64,000 nt of DNA from Protonemura montana (lineage: Eukaryota > Arthropoda > Insecta > Plecoptera > Nemouridae). The stretch is taken from contig OX387606.1 in NCBI GenBank assembly GCA_947568835.1, positions 9,982,001 through 10,046,000 of the forward strand, written 5' to 3'. Below the pieces are notes generated by a model that saw nothing but the letters and a program-made list of their open reading frames with translations, was not told the origin of the DNA and did not search any database. Every line of letters starts with the position of its first letter. Positions within the stretch are counted from its first letter, which is position 1. This document shows, piece after piece, positions 41,301 through 51,856 of this stretch. The translations under genes and the position numbers were made by a program.

Positions 41301-41829
41301 CTCAGTAGCTGAAGACTGCTACTTTGCGATGAAGGCGTACGAGAAGGGCTTCTCCTTCAATTACATCGAGGGTGAGATGTGGGAGAAGTCCCCGTTCACC
41401 CTTTGGGACTTTGTCCAGCAACGGAAGCGGTGGCTTCAAGGGATCCTCCTAGTCGTTCACTCCAAGAACATCCCTGTCCGGCACAAAATCCTGCTGGCGA
41501 TTTCGTGCTACTCCTGGGTCACAATGCCACTGTCCACGTCAAACATCGTTTTGGCAGGGCTGTGTCCCATCCCATGTCCGTCGTTGGTCGACTTCCTCTG
41601 CGCTTTCGTCGGTGCAGTAAACATCTACATGTACGTGTTCGGGGTGATCAAGTCGTTCTCGCTGTACCGTTTTGGCATGCTGCGGTTCATGCTGTGCATC
41701 TGCGGTGCCATCTGCACAATCCCGTTCAACATCGTAATCGAGAACGTCGCAGTTGTTTGGGGCGTGTTCGGACACAAGCACAGGTTCTATGTGGTGAACA
41801 AGGAGATTCGGCCGACAATAGTCGTTTAA
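29301..41829 (+). CDS. egh: Beta-1,4-mannosyltransferase egghead
   Basis: GT2-family glycosyltransferase of the Golgi/ER membrane. It transfers mannose from GDP-Man to glucosylceramide to make mactosylceramide, the core of arthropod glycosphingolipids; the nematode counterpart is BRE-3. Exons 29301-30098 and 41257-41829, joined in phase 0 over an 11.2-kb intron, encode 456 residues, about the size of fly Egh. There are N-terminal hydrophobic segments near residues 9-25 and 45-76. The catalytic domain has LDEE (Asp188) as the donor/metal-binding acidic motif, AEDCYFA (Glu285-Asp286) and QQRKRW (320-325), the GT2 acceptor/diphosphate motif. Three or more C-terminal membrane segments follow, and the protein ends RPTIVV. 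The first exon alone would read into the intron and stop 20 codons on, without the second half of the active site. Confidence 0.95.
34612..35040 (-). repeat. 5S rRNA-derived SINE, copy 3
   Basis: Nearly full-length reverse copy in the egghead intron. The head at 34960-35040 reads GGAAACACC-like sequence (one change), then GATCACCGAAGTTACGCAAT and GGTTGGGTGACCATCATACA. The body matches the 45-kb copy without its nested insert, showing ACACATGACCAGTTCTGTTC uninterrupted. The 3' end is GTCAAAACAGTGCGTCGTTA then AACACAATAATCAAAG. I saw no convincing target-site duplication. Confidence 0.85.
37398..37430. repeat. ATT/ATA microsatellite
   Basis: Runs of ATT followed by ATA units in the egghead intron form an imperfect palindrome. 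No other content. Confidence 0.7.
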
Positions 41830-44800
41830 ACTAGCGTCGTCGCCTTTTTTTTGTAGGCGTAAATTTTACGGTTCAAATCGGAAGCATCTGCGGTGTACGC
41901 CGTTGCAATGAAGTGAGGCTGCCGTGTGAAATTTTCGATACACTGTTAGTGGTAGGTAAGGTTGCCGTCTTGCGTTCGCTTTTTGTAGCTCCGCGAGACA
42001 ATTTTCTGCCAATGTCCACGGCTTGTCAATCTGTTGACAATTTCAAAGAGCGTAGGACTAGCGGGCCAAATCTTATAAGTCCACCAAGCTCATTATCTAG
42101 GTACTTCTGCTTAAACATTTTTCAAACCGAGATGTTTTCTTACGCAAATGTTTCTAAAAAAATGTTTGTTTTCCCACAAGCAAAGTGTTTGTTAATTTTT
42201 TCAATTTGGGTCCATTATGGTGGAATCCAAAAATATTGCCACGGATCTCCAATCTTGTAATAATTTTACATATAATTTAGCATATGTACGCCATATCAGC
42301 TATGAAATATACCTACTACTTAAAAAGATTATTTTTTGAAGCAGCGGATTTCAATTTGTAGAAATATTAGTGACACTGATTTTGGTTCGTTGTTGACGGG
42401 ACCTGTCCCAAGCAGTTGCATAGCAAATGTCTTAAATTAGTACACTAAACTGTTATAATTACACCCTGCATTTGCTTTGAGCAAGTCGTCATATGACCAA
42501 ATTGTGATGAAAGGAACAAAATATCTAATTTACAAATACTTTTATTCTGGGATCGTGATTGTTGGTCTTTGCCGATTGGTGGTGAATTACGACGCAGGCT
42601 GTTTCACGCGAGACCAAGCAGCAGTCTGCACCCTGAAAGTTGATATTATTATTTATTTACCTCATATTGAGGCTTGAATGTGTGGTTAAATTGAATCCCA
42701 GTTACGCGTTTTACCTACCTAATTCAAAGTTTAAACGCTCCCGAGTGGTTTTTAAATTTTAGTTTAATCCTAAGTGTGTCATCCAATCATTCGGTCACTC
42801 ATATTTTGCTTCACACATTTTTACTCGAAATGTGTATCTTATTTTTAAATATCTCATTTATTTTTGATAAAAATTTGATTAGCGCTCTAGTTTAATCGTT
42901 TCCTGTTTATTTGCACCTCATATTGTAAGCCATATATATATTGATACTTTGGGTATGCTTCCTGTACTCCATGTATTTAATAGACATTTTTTTTGCCAGA
43001 CAAATTATTAAATTAGTTGAGTATTCAGATGTGTTATTTTTCTAAATTTACTCAATTCATTACAAAGTTACTGTAACTTTTAGCATACAATTGCAATTCA
43101 TAGTACAAAAAGCTTGTTCAATTGTAATGATCTCTTGAAATAATAAGACCACAAAAATGACAATCTCACATCATTAAAGTGGATACAATTCAGTTACTTA
43201 TAAATATGTGATGCTTCTTTGTAACCTTGGCATAATATATCTATTTTTGTTTTTTGCTATCAAAATTGTTGATTTAAGAACTAAGTCGGTCGTTCTGACT
43301 TAACACAATGTCAAACGCATTAAATGTGTTCCTTGTGTGCTAGGCAATACTCACAGAAGTTGCTTTAGCAGAGGTTGTTTAATATACAATTTTGGATAGA
43401 TTTTATCAATCCATTCACACAGAGAGTTTCGGTGGTTTCCAAGCTTAAAACGGTTCGAAATCAGATGAGTGAACAAAGATTATCCTCAAGAACAATAATT
43501 TAATTAGTGTACGTAGTTCTTACCTCAAATGCTCAATACCATCCAGTTAAGCTATATTCACAGCATTCTGCAGGTGTTTAATAATGTGGACCACATCACA
43601 AGGTAATTTCAAAGTCACCTTATTATAATGTATAATAAATCCGGTCCTTTTATGCACCAAGATGACTTTTCTCTTTTCTGCAACCTTCCTATGGTCATAA
43701 AACAATTGTAATGTTTATGTGATAATAATATGTTTCTGGATGATACCATTTCTTCCCATAAGATTGACCACAAATAAGTTTACATTGGTTACTTCATATG
43801 TATAAAAAGCTGCAGAGAATTTCATCTAGTCGTCATTTGCTGATGCCTTTCGTCTTTGTCCGTTATTAGTGTTTGTGTAATAGGTGCCCAGAGCTCTGTA
43901 TCATTAAAAACGTACAGTGATTTCTAGGATTGTATACAATAAAAAAAATATTCTATCAAACTTATAAAACTGTTTGTGGATTATACTTTGTACTGTTTAT
44001 GGATAAGGATTCCTGGATTCACTCCTAATGTTCTCCTCCAGTTGCTCCGCGTATTGTTTATAAGGTTGTTCTAGTTTAATAATTGCGATATCAGCTAACA
44101 TATCATTATTAAAATTCTAAAAAGATAATAGGCTGATAAATGAATTGGGGTAGCGGATAGGGCAAATTGCGGCAGATGAAGAGATGTGCTCCTATTTTTT
44201 AGCTTCCGCCTCGTTCGTGTAAATTGCACTGCCTTCTTCAAAATAATTTTAGCTGTTGTGAAATTTCATAAAAGGTTTGAATTGGTTCATCCCCTATCCA
44301 CTAGAGGGACAACCGCTGGAGATGCTTGTGCAACAATGCTTCATATCTGCAATTAGCGTACTAAAAACCACTTTTTAAATTTTAATTTGTGTAAAAACGC
44401 CAGTAAAAAAATGCTTGGTGGACGGTGGTACATTTAATTATTGCTCTAATCAGACGAAATAAGGCTTATTAAAGAAGTTTGCTTAACATTGAGCAATTTA
44501 TAGAGATGATAAGAGAAACAATTTTAGGGTATATTTCTCCCATACAGTTGTATCTGCAGAAAATCCTCCAATGCTTGATCAGTAGTCATCAAGTGAGAGC
44601 TCCCATGTACCTCTTTTACCACCAACTTGCGACCCTTTCAACTTTGAAATTCAGAATTGTAATACATTTTAGATTTTTTTTTGTTAGGAAGTTGCCACAC
44701 CACAGATACCAACTTTCATTCAAAGACAATTACATCATGAATTTTATCAACTAAACAGATTTATATATGGACCCTTTCTAGTCATAAAAAAAAGTAATAT

Positions 44801-44902
44801 ATACCTAATTCATATCAAATATATTAATTAATATTAATATAATAATATTAATATAACAAATATTAAGTAGGTTAATCATATTAACTAACCTTTAATAAAA
44901 GT

Positions 44903-44988
44903 CTTAATTTATGATGGTTTTTAAACTCATGCCTACTTTATCTAACCTTAGCACTAGTTTTGACAAAACCCAGGTCAAGTAGTTTTTG
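44903..44988 (-). repeat. Unclassified A/B repeat, partial copy 3
   Basis: Reverse of segment B (TGATGGTTTTTAAACTCATG, then CTACTTTATCTAACCTTAGC) followed by the end of segment A (CAAAACCCAGGTCAAGTAGT). It directly abuts the left target duplication of SINE copy 4, so that SINE inserted at or beside this older repeat. Confidence 0.5.
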
Positions 44989-44998
44989 TCAAAGCATT

Positions 44999-45609
44999 TA
45001 TACCGAACGGTTTGGCGTGTTGGAAACACCGGTTCTCGTTTGATCACCGAAGTTAAGCAACACTGCGCTTAGTCAGGTATTAGATGGGTGACCATCATAC
45101 ACATGTCCAGTTATGGTAAGACGAAGGGGTTCAGAGCCGGTAGATGATGGTGTGGTTGAAAACCACAAAGGACCGTGTCGGTGGTCGACGTTTCGCCAGC
45201 GTTGGCGCTGGCATTATCAAGACAGTCTTGATCTAAAAACCATTCAACAGAGCAAAAACCGTTTTCAACCACACCATGTCCAGTTATGTTCGGGAAAGAG
45301 GTTGGAGGGATGAAAGTTAGTACAGCAACTTCATTCGCCTTGCTTATCAACCTCTCGGCAGTATGGATTTGTGGAAGAATCCTGCTGTTTGAGTTGTACC
45401 GTCCTTCGAAAGGGACGTTAAGCCGGTGGTCCCCTTGGTGCTCTTCGACAGGAGTAGGCTACGTGCCGGCACCGGGTGCCCCTCCTCCCTTATAGGCTAG
45501 GTTAGATTCATCATCATCCTCATCATCATCCACTCAATCACCGACGCCATTAGACCAGTGTCGGATGGCCAGATGTCAAAACAGTGCGTCGGTAAACACC
45601 ACAAATAAA
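44999..45609 (+). repeat. 5S rRNA-derived SINE, copy 4, with target-site duplication
   Basis: Best preserved copy. Positions 45026-45060 read ACACCGGTTCTCGTTTGATC then ACCGAAGTTAAGCAA, and 45081-45096 has TTAGATGGGTGACCAT. These match arthropod 5S rRNA (CATCGGTTCTCGTCCGATC, ACCGAAATTAAGCA, TTAGATGGGGGACC as remembered), including the pol III internal control region. The 10-base sequence TCAAAGCATT occurs at 44989-44998 and again at 45610-45619, immediately flanking the element, as expected of LINE-mediated retroposition. The 3' part (45290-45609) is the unrelated body and tail. A 160-base insertion with its own 14-base duplication interrupts it at 45116-45275. Confidence 0.88.
45116..45275 (-). 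mobile_element. 160-bp insertion nested in SINE copy 4, hammerhead-like hairpin
   Basis: CATGTCCAGTTATG occurs on both sides (45102-45115 and 45276-45289). Copy 3 has this site once and no insert, so this is an insertion with a 14-bp target duplication. Inside, GTGTGGTTGAAAAC and its exact reverse complement GTTTTCAACCACAC form an inverted repeat, the latter at the right end. On the minus strand, CTTGATAAT is followed by the stem-loop GCCAGCG-CCAA-CGCTGGC and GAAACGTC. That layout resembles the CUGANGA / stem II / GAAAC core of hammerhead ribozymes found in small retrozymes and Penelope-like elements. The CUGANGA part is not consensus, so the ribozyme call is tentative; the insertion itself is clear. 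Confidence 0.6.
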
Positions 45610-47908
45610 TCAAAGCATTCATTTGATTTCCTTTGGGTCGGTCAGTCGGTCTGTGGAAAACTGTGACACATTGAAAGTAACTATGACAACTTTAACCAAT
45701 TAGCGCTAACTTTGGGAAAACTTCATTGGTTGATTCTTATTTGATATTGAACAAGGATCACCCGACGGCAAAGTAAAATGCAATACGACACTTCCTACAT
45801 GGTTAAGAATGCAAGACATCGTTAGATAACACAGCCACGAATCTACTTTTGTACATTTTATGGGCATTTTCTGACACAAAAATGGCTTTAAAGTATAGTC
45901 AACATGAGAACTGCCAAGAACCTACCTATTTAAAGCTCAATAGGCGAGAAGTTTGACAAAATAACAAAATGATAGATGTATTTCTTCGACACCGTGATTA
46001 TTTATTTAATTTTCGAGCATGCCGTGATCTTTCAACAGGTATTTTAAAATTCGAATTTTCTTTAATTACAGAGTACAGTTTAAACCTCTACCACTCCCGT
46101 GGCATTTTCAAGCCCTAATAATATACTGTTTTTTGGCACTTTTTAATAGTTTTGAGCGGAGGTAGGTACGTTGAAGTTGTTGGTTTTTACTCGGAACTAA
46201 CCAAAAAAATACTGGGAGCTAAGTTAAAATCCAATACGACAGTTTTTTGCGGGTAAAAATAGCAAGAATTCATGAAAAATTCTATTACCAACATACGGTC
46301 ATATCAACTTCATGCCGATTTAATGCCTAATTGCTGAGAAATTGTTCAAATACGACGTGTATTATTCAACACCAGCCTAGACAAGATTCTATTACCAATT
46401 TCAAGCGAAGATGGTATTCCCGACTTTTATGCAGATCACCAATGACTTGCACTTCTATTGCAAGTGTTTACAAGTGTGGTATACAAATTTTACAGCAACC
46501 AAAACATACTTAATTAGTTTCGTTATAGATTATTTTGACAAAACTTGATTTTGAGTGACAGATTGTAAAAAAACAACTGATAATCATTTTTTATCGACGT
46601 AAGAAACCGTGGAAAATTTTTTAATTTTCGAGATTGCCGTGAATTTTGCTACAGGTATTTCAAACTCAAATTGTTTGGATCGAACATTGCAATTTGAATA
46701 TTTGTTATCTTAAATACGCAATTACTTAATTTAAATACATATGTACTGCAAAGGTATAGTGATGCCCGCGTAACCGGTGATCCTATCAATGTGCTTTTAA
46801 GCTGTTGAAAATGCGAAAAAACGGCAAATTGACGCTTTTTTGGGGCACTTTTTGGGGTATTCCTGGGAATTTGGCGCCTAACCTGCGACTATTGGCATTT
46901 TTTTACATGGTTTATGCTATGCTGGCTTAATCTGTGCTTATACGAAATTTAAGCTGTAATCGAATGGAGAAAATCAGAACTGAATCTCATTAAAGTGACT
47001 AAAGGGTGGACAACTAGTATATCCATTAGATCCTCAATAGATTTGCAGTATAACTAGAAAAAATAATATTTTAAGTAATTTAAAAAAAAATCAAAACACG
47101 GCAAAGAAAAAAAAACTACTAAGTGTAATAATTTTTTTGTATATAAATACTATTAAAAACTTATAAAGTATGATAACGGTGATAGCATTCGCCAATACAG
47201 AACTCTTTTACCAAGCACGAGTTCATTCATATAATCATTCATACAGCTAGGGCTTCGTAAAGCAATTTTAGTTGCGTTGTCGATGAGCATAATTTATTCT
47301 GTAGTTTAATTGTCCATTCCTGAGTTACCAGTTTCAAATCCCATTGCTGCTTTGAACCATGAACCTCATGTTGTCTTCTTTATTTACCATCTTCTTAGCA
47401 ATTGATATAAGCAAACAAAATCTGGAAGTACATAATTCTATGTGAGGCTGTGCGGTCCGTGCGCAGGAGGTACCGATATCGAATCCCCTGTTTTTTTATT
47501 GCATCCACTTGGCATACGTTGAAAGATTCGAACAAAATGCTGAATCAAAACGCTGAATCGGTGAAGTCAAGTGTTTCGTGAACCGAGTTTGAGTCTGCTC
47601 AACGGCGAGTTAGTAGTAAATGTAGCCAATGTTAACCCCCTATAGATGGAAGCAGAATACCTACATGCAACGTGAACGTCCCGTGGAAGAAATTAGAATA
47701 CATTTTTACTTGGTCGTGCGTTGTAAGACCTTAACAAAGTTAAGAAAATATATTCCGAGATACCAGTTTCCAATTCCGTCTCCCCCATAAATGCCACACG
47801 TCACTTTTGCACTTTCTTTCGGCATCAACACGTCATATGAGCAAGTTACGAAACTATTTTCTTGTTTCTGATATTTTAGTTCAAATTCTTGCCCCAAGTT
47901 TATATCTA

Positions 47909-47943
47909 CAGGGCCCGTTGCCAAAACAGTGCGTTGTTGAACG
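47909..47943 (+). repeat. Detached 3' tail of the 5S-SINE family
   Basis: AGGGCCCGTTGCCAAAACAG then TGCGTTGTTGAAC matches the 3' end of the SINE copies (copy 3 reverse: GGGCCCGTTGTCAAAACAGT then GCGTCGTTAAAC) with few differences. No 5S head or body precedes it. It is either a severely 5'-truncated SINE or the 3' end of the LINE whose tail the SINE shares. Confidence 0.55.
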
Positions 47944-48112
47944 AGAGGAGCTTCAGCAACTTGTAGGGCACAGGTGTACCGCGGGCCTGCCTACTCTAAT
48001 GGCTGACACCGGCTCGGCTTGAAATGCCGACTATGGTCGTAGCACGAAAAGGATATTTGGAACCAGGCGACCAGGCGACCAGCCGACGAAAGAGTATCGC
48101 TGCACCACAGTC

Positions 48113-48128
48113 CGTGTGACGTCACACG
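48113..48128. promoter_or_regulatory. 16-base palindrome with full CRE
   Basis: CGTGTGACGTCACACG is a perfect palindrome containing TGACGTCA, the consensus cAMP response element bound by CREB/ATF dimers. It is directly followed by a tandem repeat. No gene start is evident nearby. Confidence 0.4.
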
Positions 48129-48190
48129 CCATGTGCTCGATCGATCCGCCTTCCCGCCATGTGCTCGTTCGATCTACCTTCCCGCCATCG
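48127..48190 (+). repeat. 28-base tandem repeat, 2.3 units
   Basis: Units start CGCCATGTGCTCGATCGATC and CGCCATGTGCTCGTTCGATC (48127 and 48155), differing at three positions, with a third partial unit from 48183. The first unit overlaps the CRE palindrome by two bases. Confidence 0.7.
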
Positions 48191-49431
48191 ATCATCCAAT
48201 GCTCGGCCCCTATTGTTCTATTATCCGTTTTCGACGATCATACATGTCATCTAACTCAACACAACTAAACGCTCGTCAACTAACTTGTATCTTCTAGAAT
48301 CTAGCGTATCTTCCCTTAGCATTTTCTTTTTTTTAGAATTTACAGAATTTACTCATGGAGTTGTTTTGGAAGTGAATCTAGTTTCTGAAAAAAGTTCGGG
48401 GTAAATAAAAATTTTTTTTTACTGAAAGGGACGTCAGTAGAGGCAGAATTACACAAGGAGGCTAACGCAACCAATCTGTTTTATGGTAGGCAACCGAGGA
48501 TTAATAATGGATTCAGGTCAATAAAATACTAAACATTTCTTTGCTGCATGGTCATTAAACGGATCACAGTCAGTCTTTTTTGTTTGTCGCAGCAAGTCTT
48601 TCCAACCCTACCCCCCTACCCCCTCCCCCCCCCCCCATAAAAAAAAAAAACGTCGGTATGAGAACTTGGATTTACTGCGCTTGAAGCAGACGATTTAGCC
48701 GCCCGGCTACTAAGCGACATCTGATTACGGGAGGTTTTTTGGAGCCTATAAATTGCTACTCGAGAATGCAAGCCTGCGATTGCTGAGTGAGTAGTGTCCG
48801 GTTACCGATCGATGCCCAAAATTAAATGATCAAGTTCGTTTGATACCCTATAGCCTGCGCTAGCGATCACGGTGCGACTTAACTCTACTGCGGGTTCACT
48901 GATACTTGTTACAAGACCTGAGAACGCGTGATATCGTTAATGTGTCGGCTGGTGCTCCGCCAGTCGGGCTCTGTCGTCTTGCTCTTTCACGTCGGCTTGA
49001 CAGACGATGGAAGCTCTTTTATTTTAAAGAGTGGCCGAAAGCTACTCATCCCCCTCGCTGGAGGCAAGATCCAGTTTGTGTGCGTACCTTCCACTCTCGG
49101 TGCACTTGGTGCATGGAGTGACGGAAGTGTTTGCTGCATGCTATCAGTAGGATTGCATGGGTTTAATTGCGCTCCGCCTGCGGTAATTGCGCCTGCGGAC
49201 GTATATGATTCCGAGTTGCTAGTCCTCAAAAGCGCGTCGTTGGCGACACCGCCACCTGTGAGCAAATCTGGAATTAAATATATTTTGTCACCATTTCATA
49301 ACATATGAAGCAGCGTGATATTGACGCTAGCGCCACCTGGTAGCTAAACTAGAACTTCACTTTCGTGGAAAAATTATTATAATTTTTTTTTCGACCTAAA
49401 GAATGAATGGTATGGTCTATAAAAAAACTCT

Positions 49432-49505
49432 GCGAGGGACGGGGAACGAATCCATCCTCCACTACGTTCGAGGCAGCATCGCTAACCACTCGCCCAATCA
49501 GACCC
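49432..49505 (-). repeat. Second tRNA-like sequence
   Basis: The reverse strand reads TGGGCGAGTGGTTAGCG (box A-like, as in Ser/Leu tRNAs) and about 35 bases later GGATTCGTTCC (box B-like), followed by GTCCCTCGCAGAGTTTTTTT, a run of T as in pol III termination. The acceptor and anticodon stems do not close well, so it is more likely a SINE head than a gene. Confidence 0.35.
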
Positions 49506-50508
49506 GACAGAACATTGAAGATTTTTGGAGATACATAAACTATTACACTGAGACGAAAGCAACTAACTTTGAGCGAAGATTTTGATCAACTGCATCGATG
49601 AGTGAATCGATTCAAATCAAAACTTAATTCGACGGATCAATATAAATCTTCGGCTTCAATATTTTCCATTATCGTAGAACATCGGAACTATTTTTGGAAG
49701 GTTGTCGTTCAGTTTACCCATCCTGGATTTTTCGCCATGGAAGAACATACTGCCATCCAACATAACCATGCCCCAATAAACGTACGGAATTCGCGACGGA
49801 ATCCAAACTGGCCGCATTAGTCGAATCATATGACCCGCACTACCTAAGTAATTCGAATCTCGCCGCCGCCGCCAGCAGCGAAGCACATCACTGTACTTCA
49901 GCACAAACTTCAGCACACAGGCCTCGCCCGTATGAAGTTCTATACCGCCGGGCCTTCATTAAATCACGTAGGAATATTGGATCTGGTTGAAGTGCTTAAG
50001 TTTGACATTATTGTTGCAATCAGCGCAACTTGTTGGCAGAATCTAGCATTCCCCTGGACCATCTTAGTTCAATGTTTAGTTACCAGAGCGACTCGAGCTT
50101 GGCGCTGCCAAGCGGAATAATCGGGGCGGCAATAAAACAACTGAAGCGTCAAGTACCAACGGCGACTGCACAACCTACCTTTTCGAAGACTGAACCTGGT
50201 GCGCCAAAAATTAATCTTTTATCTACCATATTCTCGATTGTTATACATTTTACCCGAAAGGTAAGGCAATACAATAGGTGGAAAATTTGGTGTTTCCTGA
50301 ATTTCTTCCTTGCATTTTGTGACTTAGTCTCTCCGTGAATCTATCTTCTATCTATCTATAATCTATAATTAAATTTTAAGGAAAAATTGTAAAAACATTT
50401 TGAAAAGGAAGAATTATGCGAGTATTTATGTTAAAATGTATTTGTATTGAATTGCTGTACAAAGCTAAATAAAACATTACAAACAATGATAAGTTTATAA
50501 GTCTCAAC

Positions 50509-50659
50509 AAAAACTATTTGAAATGGGTTTTGAATGCTAAGTAAAGGACAACTAAATTTCCCGACGTTTCGTAACATGTACTATGTACAATACATGTTGT
50601 TCTTGTTTAACTAGTGCTAAGGCTAAATCAAGTAGACATGAGTCTAAAATCCATTATAG
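50509..50659 (+). repeat. Unclassified A/B repeat, copy 2
   Basis: Segment A is inverted (AAAAACTATTTGAAATGGGT to CCCGACGTTTCGTAAC), then AACATGTACTATGTACAATA and CATGTT, then segment B direct (AGTGCTAAGGCTAAATCAAG, TAGACATGAGTCTAAAATCC). The spacer contains a perfect AACATGTA/TACATGTT stem. Confidence 0.55.
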
Positions 50660-51245
50660 TCTATAAGTCTACTTACATTAAAGGGCCTGCACCCACTGAT
50701 CTCAAATAACCTGGATCCATGTTGTTTGAGATCAGTGCCTGCACCGCACTGCGACTAGGGCGAAGCCCTAGTAACCCATCATCACCTATCTCCCAATTGA
50801 AATAAGCAACATTTTGCCATCATGTAAATAATAATTTGGGGGTGCATCATAACTACTGCCATTTTCAGACCTCCTTGGAATTTTTGAGACAAGGTTGCGC
50901 AGGGCCGACAAAAAAAATACATCGTTGAGACCAAAGATACTATTTAATGACATCGGGACCCTTTAAAAACTTTTGGAAATCATAAAGGTTTGCTGATTGT
51001 AGTCCAAATTGTGTATGCGTAACCTATTGTGTTAATCATATCTAAGGAATGCTGTGGAGGTTTTTAATAGAAAAAAATCCATATAATAAATGGAAGTCAA
51101 ATTGGAGTTACTCGAGATTGACAGGTTGTGACGTGGTATAGCATCACTAAATAAGAGTGACTAATAGTATTCACAGCTCCTTGGTTCTACTTCTTGGAGA
51201 TACGTCATTCTCATCAAATACACTAAAATTGTCTCAATTGCCAGT

Positions 51246-51318
51246 GTCTAAGTAGCTCAATGGGTTAGAGCAACTCCCGCAATGGGTGGAGATTGGGGTT
51301 CAAGTCCCCGTTTGGGCA
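51246..51318 (+). repeat. tRNA-like sequence, probably a tRNA-derived element or pseudogene
   Basis: 73 bases with tRNA architecture: 7-bp acceptor stem GTCTAAG/TTTGGGC (three G-U pairs), TAGCTCAATGGGTTAGAGCA as D-arm and box A, and GGGGTTCAAGTCCCC as T-arm and box B, followed by a T-run. The anticodon arm is poor: two of five pairs fail, and position 33 is G instead of the invariant U. A working tRNA is therefore unlikely. It may be the head of a tRNA-derived SINE or a tRNA pseudogene. Confidence 0.45.
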
Positions 51319-51644
51319 TCAATTTTTGAGATGTTTATAGTGTTCATAACAGTGACATACCAACCTACTTTCTAGTTTCATAGACGATTAAGTCATAGCA
51401 TTGCAGTTCCTCACTTCCTCTTTTGCACTCGACCATATCTACCTCGGTAAGTTGCGTTTCCTTCCTTCCTCTTCCCTAATTTACTACCATTTCTGTTATC
51501 CTATTTTTCTACCGCATAAATGGAGAAGAGCGGAGGAAATGTGACAAAATCCTACTATAAAAAGTAAACCCAAAATTCCTAATTCATCAACAGGATAAAA
51601 ATGAGGCTCGATTCGAATCATTCGAATCAAATTGTGATTAATAT

Positions 51645-51650
51645 TTTATT
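51645..51650 (-). terminator. Poly(A) signal of CCT2
   Basis: The reverse strand reads GAAATAAAATATT, containing AATAAA, 207 bases past the CCT2 stop codon. It is the first canonical hexamer on that strand after the stop. Confidence 0.5.
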
Positions 51651-51856
51651 TCAAATGCAGTTCAATGGGAAAGGACATCCAGCCATGTTGAGAAGTCGCA
51701 TCGGATGCAATGCAAAATAATGATCATAACGACCACCACCAGCACAGTGATGAAGTGGGGAAATTCCCCAAGGCGTTAAACATTGAGTTTGATGCAGTGG
51801 TAAGAGAATAAAGCGTCTCATGATTGGAGAGATCGAATACTGGGTGCTGACTACAA

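Larger units (their letters stand above)
41830..51856. other. Gene-poor interval between egghead and CCT2
   Basis: Ten kilobases without a recognisable protein gene. The first part is probably egghead 3' UTR; an AATAAA within ACAATAAAAAAA near 43938 is a candidate end. The rest holds a complete 5S-derived SINE with a nested insertion (45.0-45.6 kb), a detached SINE tail (47.9 kb), a CRE palindrome with a 28-base tandem repeat (48.1 kb), two tRNA-like sequences (49.4 and 51.25 kb) and two copies of an unclassified repeat (44.9 and 50.5 kb). The frame at 48928-49308 has no known domain and is not called. Confidence 0.55.

Noticed and set aside
47452-47500. Possible third tRNA-like sequence with ATATCGAATCCCC and a T-run
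   Set aside because: Only a box B-like motif is present; no box A or stems.
48928-49308. 126-codon plus-strand frame, with a 92-codon frame on the other strand
   Set aside because: No domain, no splice partner, and open on both strands.
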